A DNA stretch of 64,000 nucleotides from NCBI GenBank assembly GCA_029227815.1, contig CP118523.1, forward strand, positions 4,583,500 through 4,647,499. The letters run 5' to 3'. The notes beneath the pieces were generated by a model. The model worked only from the letters and a program-made list of their open reading frames with translations, made no database searches and was not told the DNA's origin. Made by a program: the position numbers and the translations under genes. The DNA is from Clostridiaceae bacterium M8S5 (GTDB taxonomy: Bacteria; Bacillota; Clostridia; Tissierellales; MCWD3). Within the stretch, counting starts at the first letter, position 1. Each line of letters starts with the position of its first letter. Of this stretch, positions 63,072 to 64,000 are shown in pieces.

Positions 63072-63887
63072 TTGCAAAAGCTTATAATAACAGCTGCGTT
63101 AACAGGAGCAGAAGTTACAAGAGAGAGGCAACCTAATTTACCAATTACTCCAGAGGAGATAGGAGAGGCTGCATACGAAGCTTATAAGGCAGGAGCAAGT
63201 ATAGTTCATGTACACGCTAGGGATAAAGACGGCAATCCAGTACAAGACTACGAAGTGTATAAACAGATAAAAGAAGAGATAGAAAAACGTTGTCCTGTTA
63301 TATTTCAACCTTCAACTGGTGGTGCGACATGGCATACTCCAGAGGAGAGATTACAGCCAGTAGAGCTTAAGCCTGAGATGGCTACACTTAGCGCAGGTAC
63401 TTGTAATTTTGGGGCTGACGTATTTATGAACTCTCAAGAGTATATGGAAAAATTTGCACAAAAGATGAAGGAACTAGGGGTCAAACCTGAAATCGAAGTT
63501 TTTGAAAAAGGTATGATTAACAATGCATTAGCATTAGCCAAAAAAGGGCTAGTAGATACACCTATACACTTCGATTTTGTAATGGGAGTTCCAGGAGCAA
63601 TAACAGGAGAATTAAGAGATTTACTATATCTTGTAGATAGTATACCATCAGGAAGTACATGGACAGTTGCAGGTATAGGCAGATACGAATTACCTCTAGC
63701 AATAGCTGCTATAATGTTAGGAGGACATGTAAGAGTAGGTTTTGAAGATAATATTTATTATAAAAAGGGAGAAATAGCAACTTCAAATGCTCAGCTAGTA
63801 GAGAGAATTGTTAGATTAGCTAAAGAACTTGGTAGAGAAGTAGCAACTCCTGATGAAGCTAGAGAGATACTAGGAATAAAAAAATAA
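63072..63887 (+). CDS. kce: 3-keto-5-aminohexanoate cleavage enzyme
   Basis: Zn-dependent enzyme that condenses and cleaves 3-keto-5-aminohexanoate with acetyl-CoA to give acetoacetate and 3-aminobutyryl-CoA. The 271-residue protein has the BKACE family signatures: KLIITAALTGAEVTRERQPNLPITPEE, the metal His pair in IVHVHARD, FQPSTGG, a GAITGELRDLL segment and GGHVRVGFEDN near the end. TTG start behind GGGGGAGAG. It is the last gene of the kal-kce pair. Confidence 0.95.
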   Translation: MQKLIITAALTGAEVTRERQPNLPITPEEIGEAAYEAYKAGASIVHVHARDKDGNPVQDYEVYKQIKEEIEKRCPVIFQPSTGGATWHTPEERLQPVELKPEMATLSAGTCNFGADVFMNSQEYMEKFAQKMKELGVKPEIEVFEKGMINNALALAKKGLVDTPIHFDFVMGVPGAITGELRDLLYLVDSIPSGSTWTVAGIGRYELPLAIAAIMLGGHVRVGFEDNIYYKKGEIATSNAQLVERIVRLAKELGREVATPDEAREILGIKK

Positions 63888-63898
63888 TAGCATCATGG

Positions 63899-63968
63899 AG
63901 CTCGATTTCAGTCAGGTTATAATCAAATGATTATATTGTAATAATAAACCAATGAAATCGAGCTTTTA
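63899..63968 (+). terminator. probable terminator after kce
   Basis: AGCTCGATTTCA (63899-63910) pairs perfectly with TGAAATCGAGCT (63953-63964), followed by T. The 42-base loop contains its own small stem ATAATC-AAAT-GATTAT. Confidence 0.7.
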
Positions 63969-64000
63969 TTACATAACAATTGTTCTGATTATAATACTTG

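Noticed and set aside
1-64000. CRISPR arrays, tRNA or rRNA genes, prophage modules
   Set aside because: No regularly spaced repeats, no TTCGA-type tRNA arms in a cloverleaf context and no phage structural genes were seen.

Overview
The window is low-GC (A/T-rich, roughly one third GC by eye), with AGGAGG ribosome sites and many TTG/GTG starts. It carries sporulation and germination genes (spoIIR, sleB, ypeB), Stickland-type amino-acid catabolism and an SLH-domain surface layer. This fits a spore-forming, amino-acid-fermenting member of the Clostridia. I do not assign a species. No rRNA, tRNA or CRISPR array was seen.

Layout. (1) 1-2.6 kb: the end of an ascorbate/pentulose operon (ulaD end, ulaE, ulaF) and a SorC-type regulator. 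(2) 2.8-5.7 kb: spoIIR, then the sleB-ypeB cortex-lysis pair. (3) 5.9-10.9 kb, minus strand: the arginine deiminase operon arcA-arcB-arcC plus a YfcC-family carrier. It has a consensus promoter and ArgR-box-like sites. (4) 11.5-12.9 kb: a ywiB-like gene followed by an arginyl-tRNA-synthetase relative that has lost its catalytic core. (5) 12.9-21.9 kb: a sigma-54 activator, then kdd-kamA-kamB-kamC-kamD-kamE for lysine fermentation, behind a well-formed -24/-12 promoter with palindromic upstream sites. (6) 22-33.9 kb: SLH proteins and a 2139-residue IPT/TIG protein. (7) 34.4-42.7 kb: a MacAB-type export locus with two adaptors, one ATPase and two permease copies that are almost identical in DNA (one frameshifted), then an S41 protease. 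(8) 43-46.7 kb: the probable major S-layer gene with its own strong promoter. (9) 47-50.3 kb: a decayed REP-type transposase, a cholesterol-dependent cytolysin with an intact undecapeptide, and a broken TolC-like gene. (10) 50.3-59.4 kb: another SLH protein, an orphan MotA/MotB-like pair resembling ZorA/ZorB, a lipoprotein and an adaptor-RND efflux pair. (11) 59.6-61.9 kb, minus strand: a radical SAM/SPASM maturase preceded by four intact Cys-rich peptide genes and one broken one. (12) 62.6-63.9 kb: kal and kce, the last lysine-pathway genes, about 40 kb from the kam operon.

How it fits together. Lysine goes through KamA, KamDE, Kdd, Kce and Kal to acetoacetate and crotonyl-CoA. KamB/KamC probably keep the B12 enzyme active. 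Arginine goes to ornithine, CO2, NH3 and ATP through ArcABC. The block between the two parts of the lysine pathway is almost entirely cell-surface, export, toxin and peptide genes and looks like an accessory region.

The most novel-looking item is the peptide cassette at 59.6-61.9 kb. Its cores are built from cysteines spaced exactly five residues apart: six in a row in one peptide, three in two others, two in the fourth. The fourth residue of most pentads is charged. The short precursor genes were read by translating the minus strand by hand.
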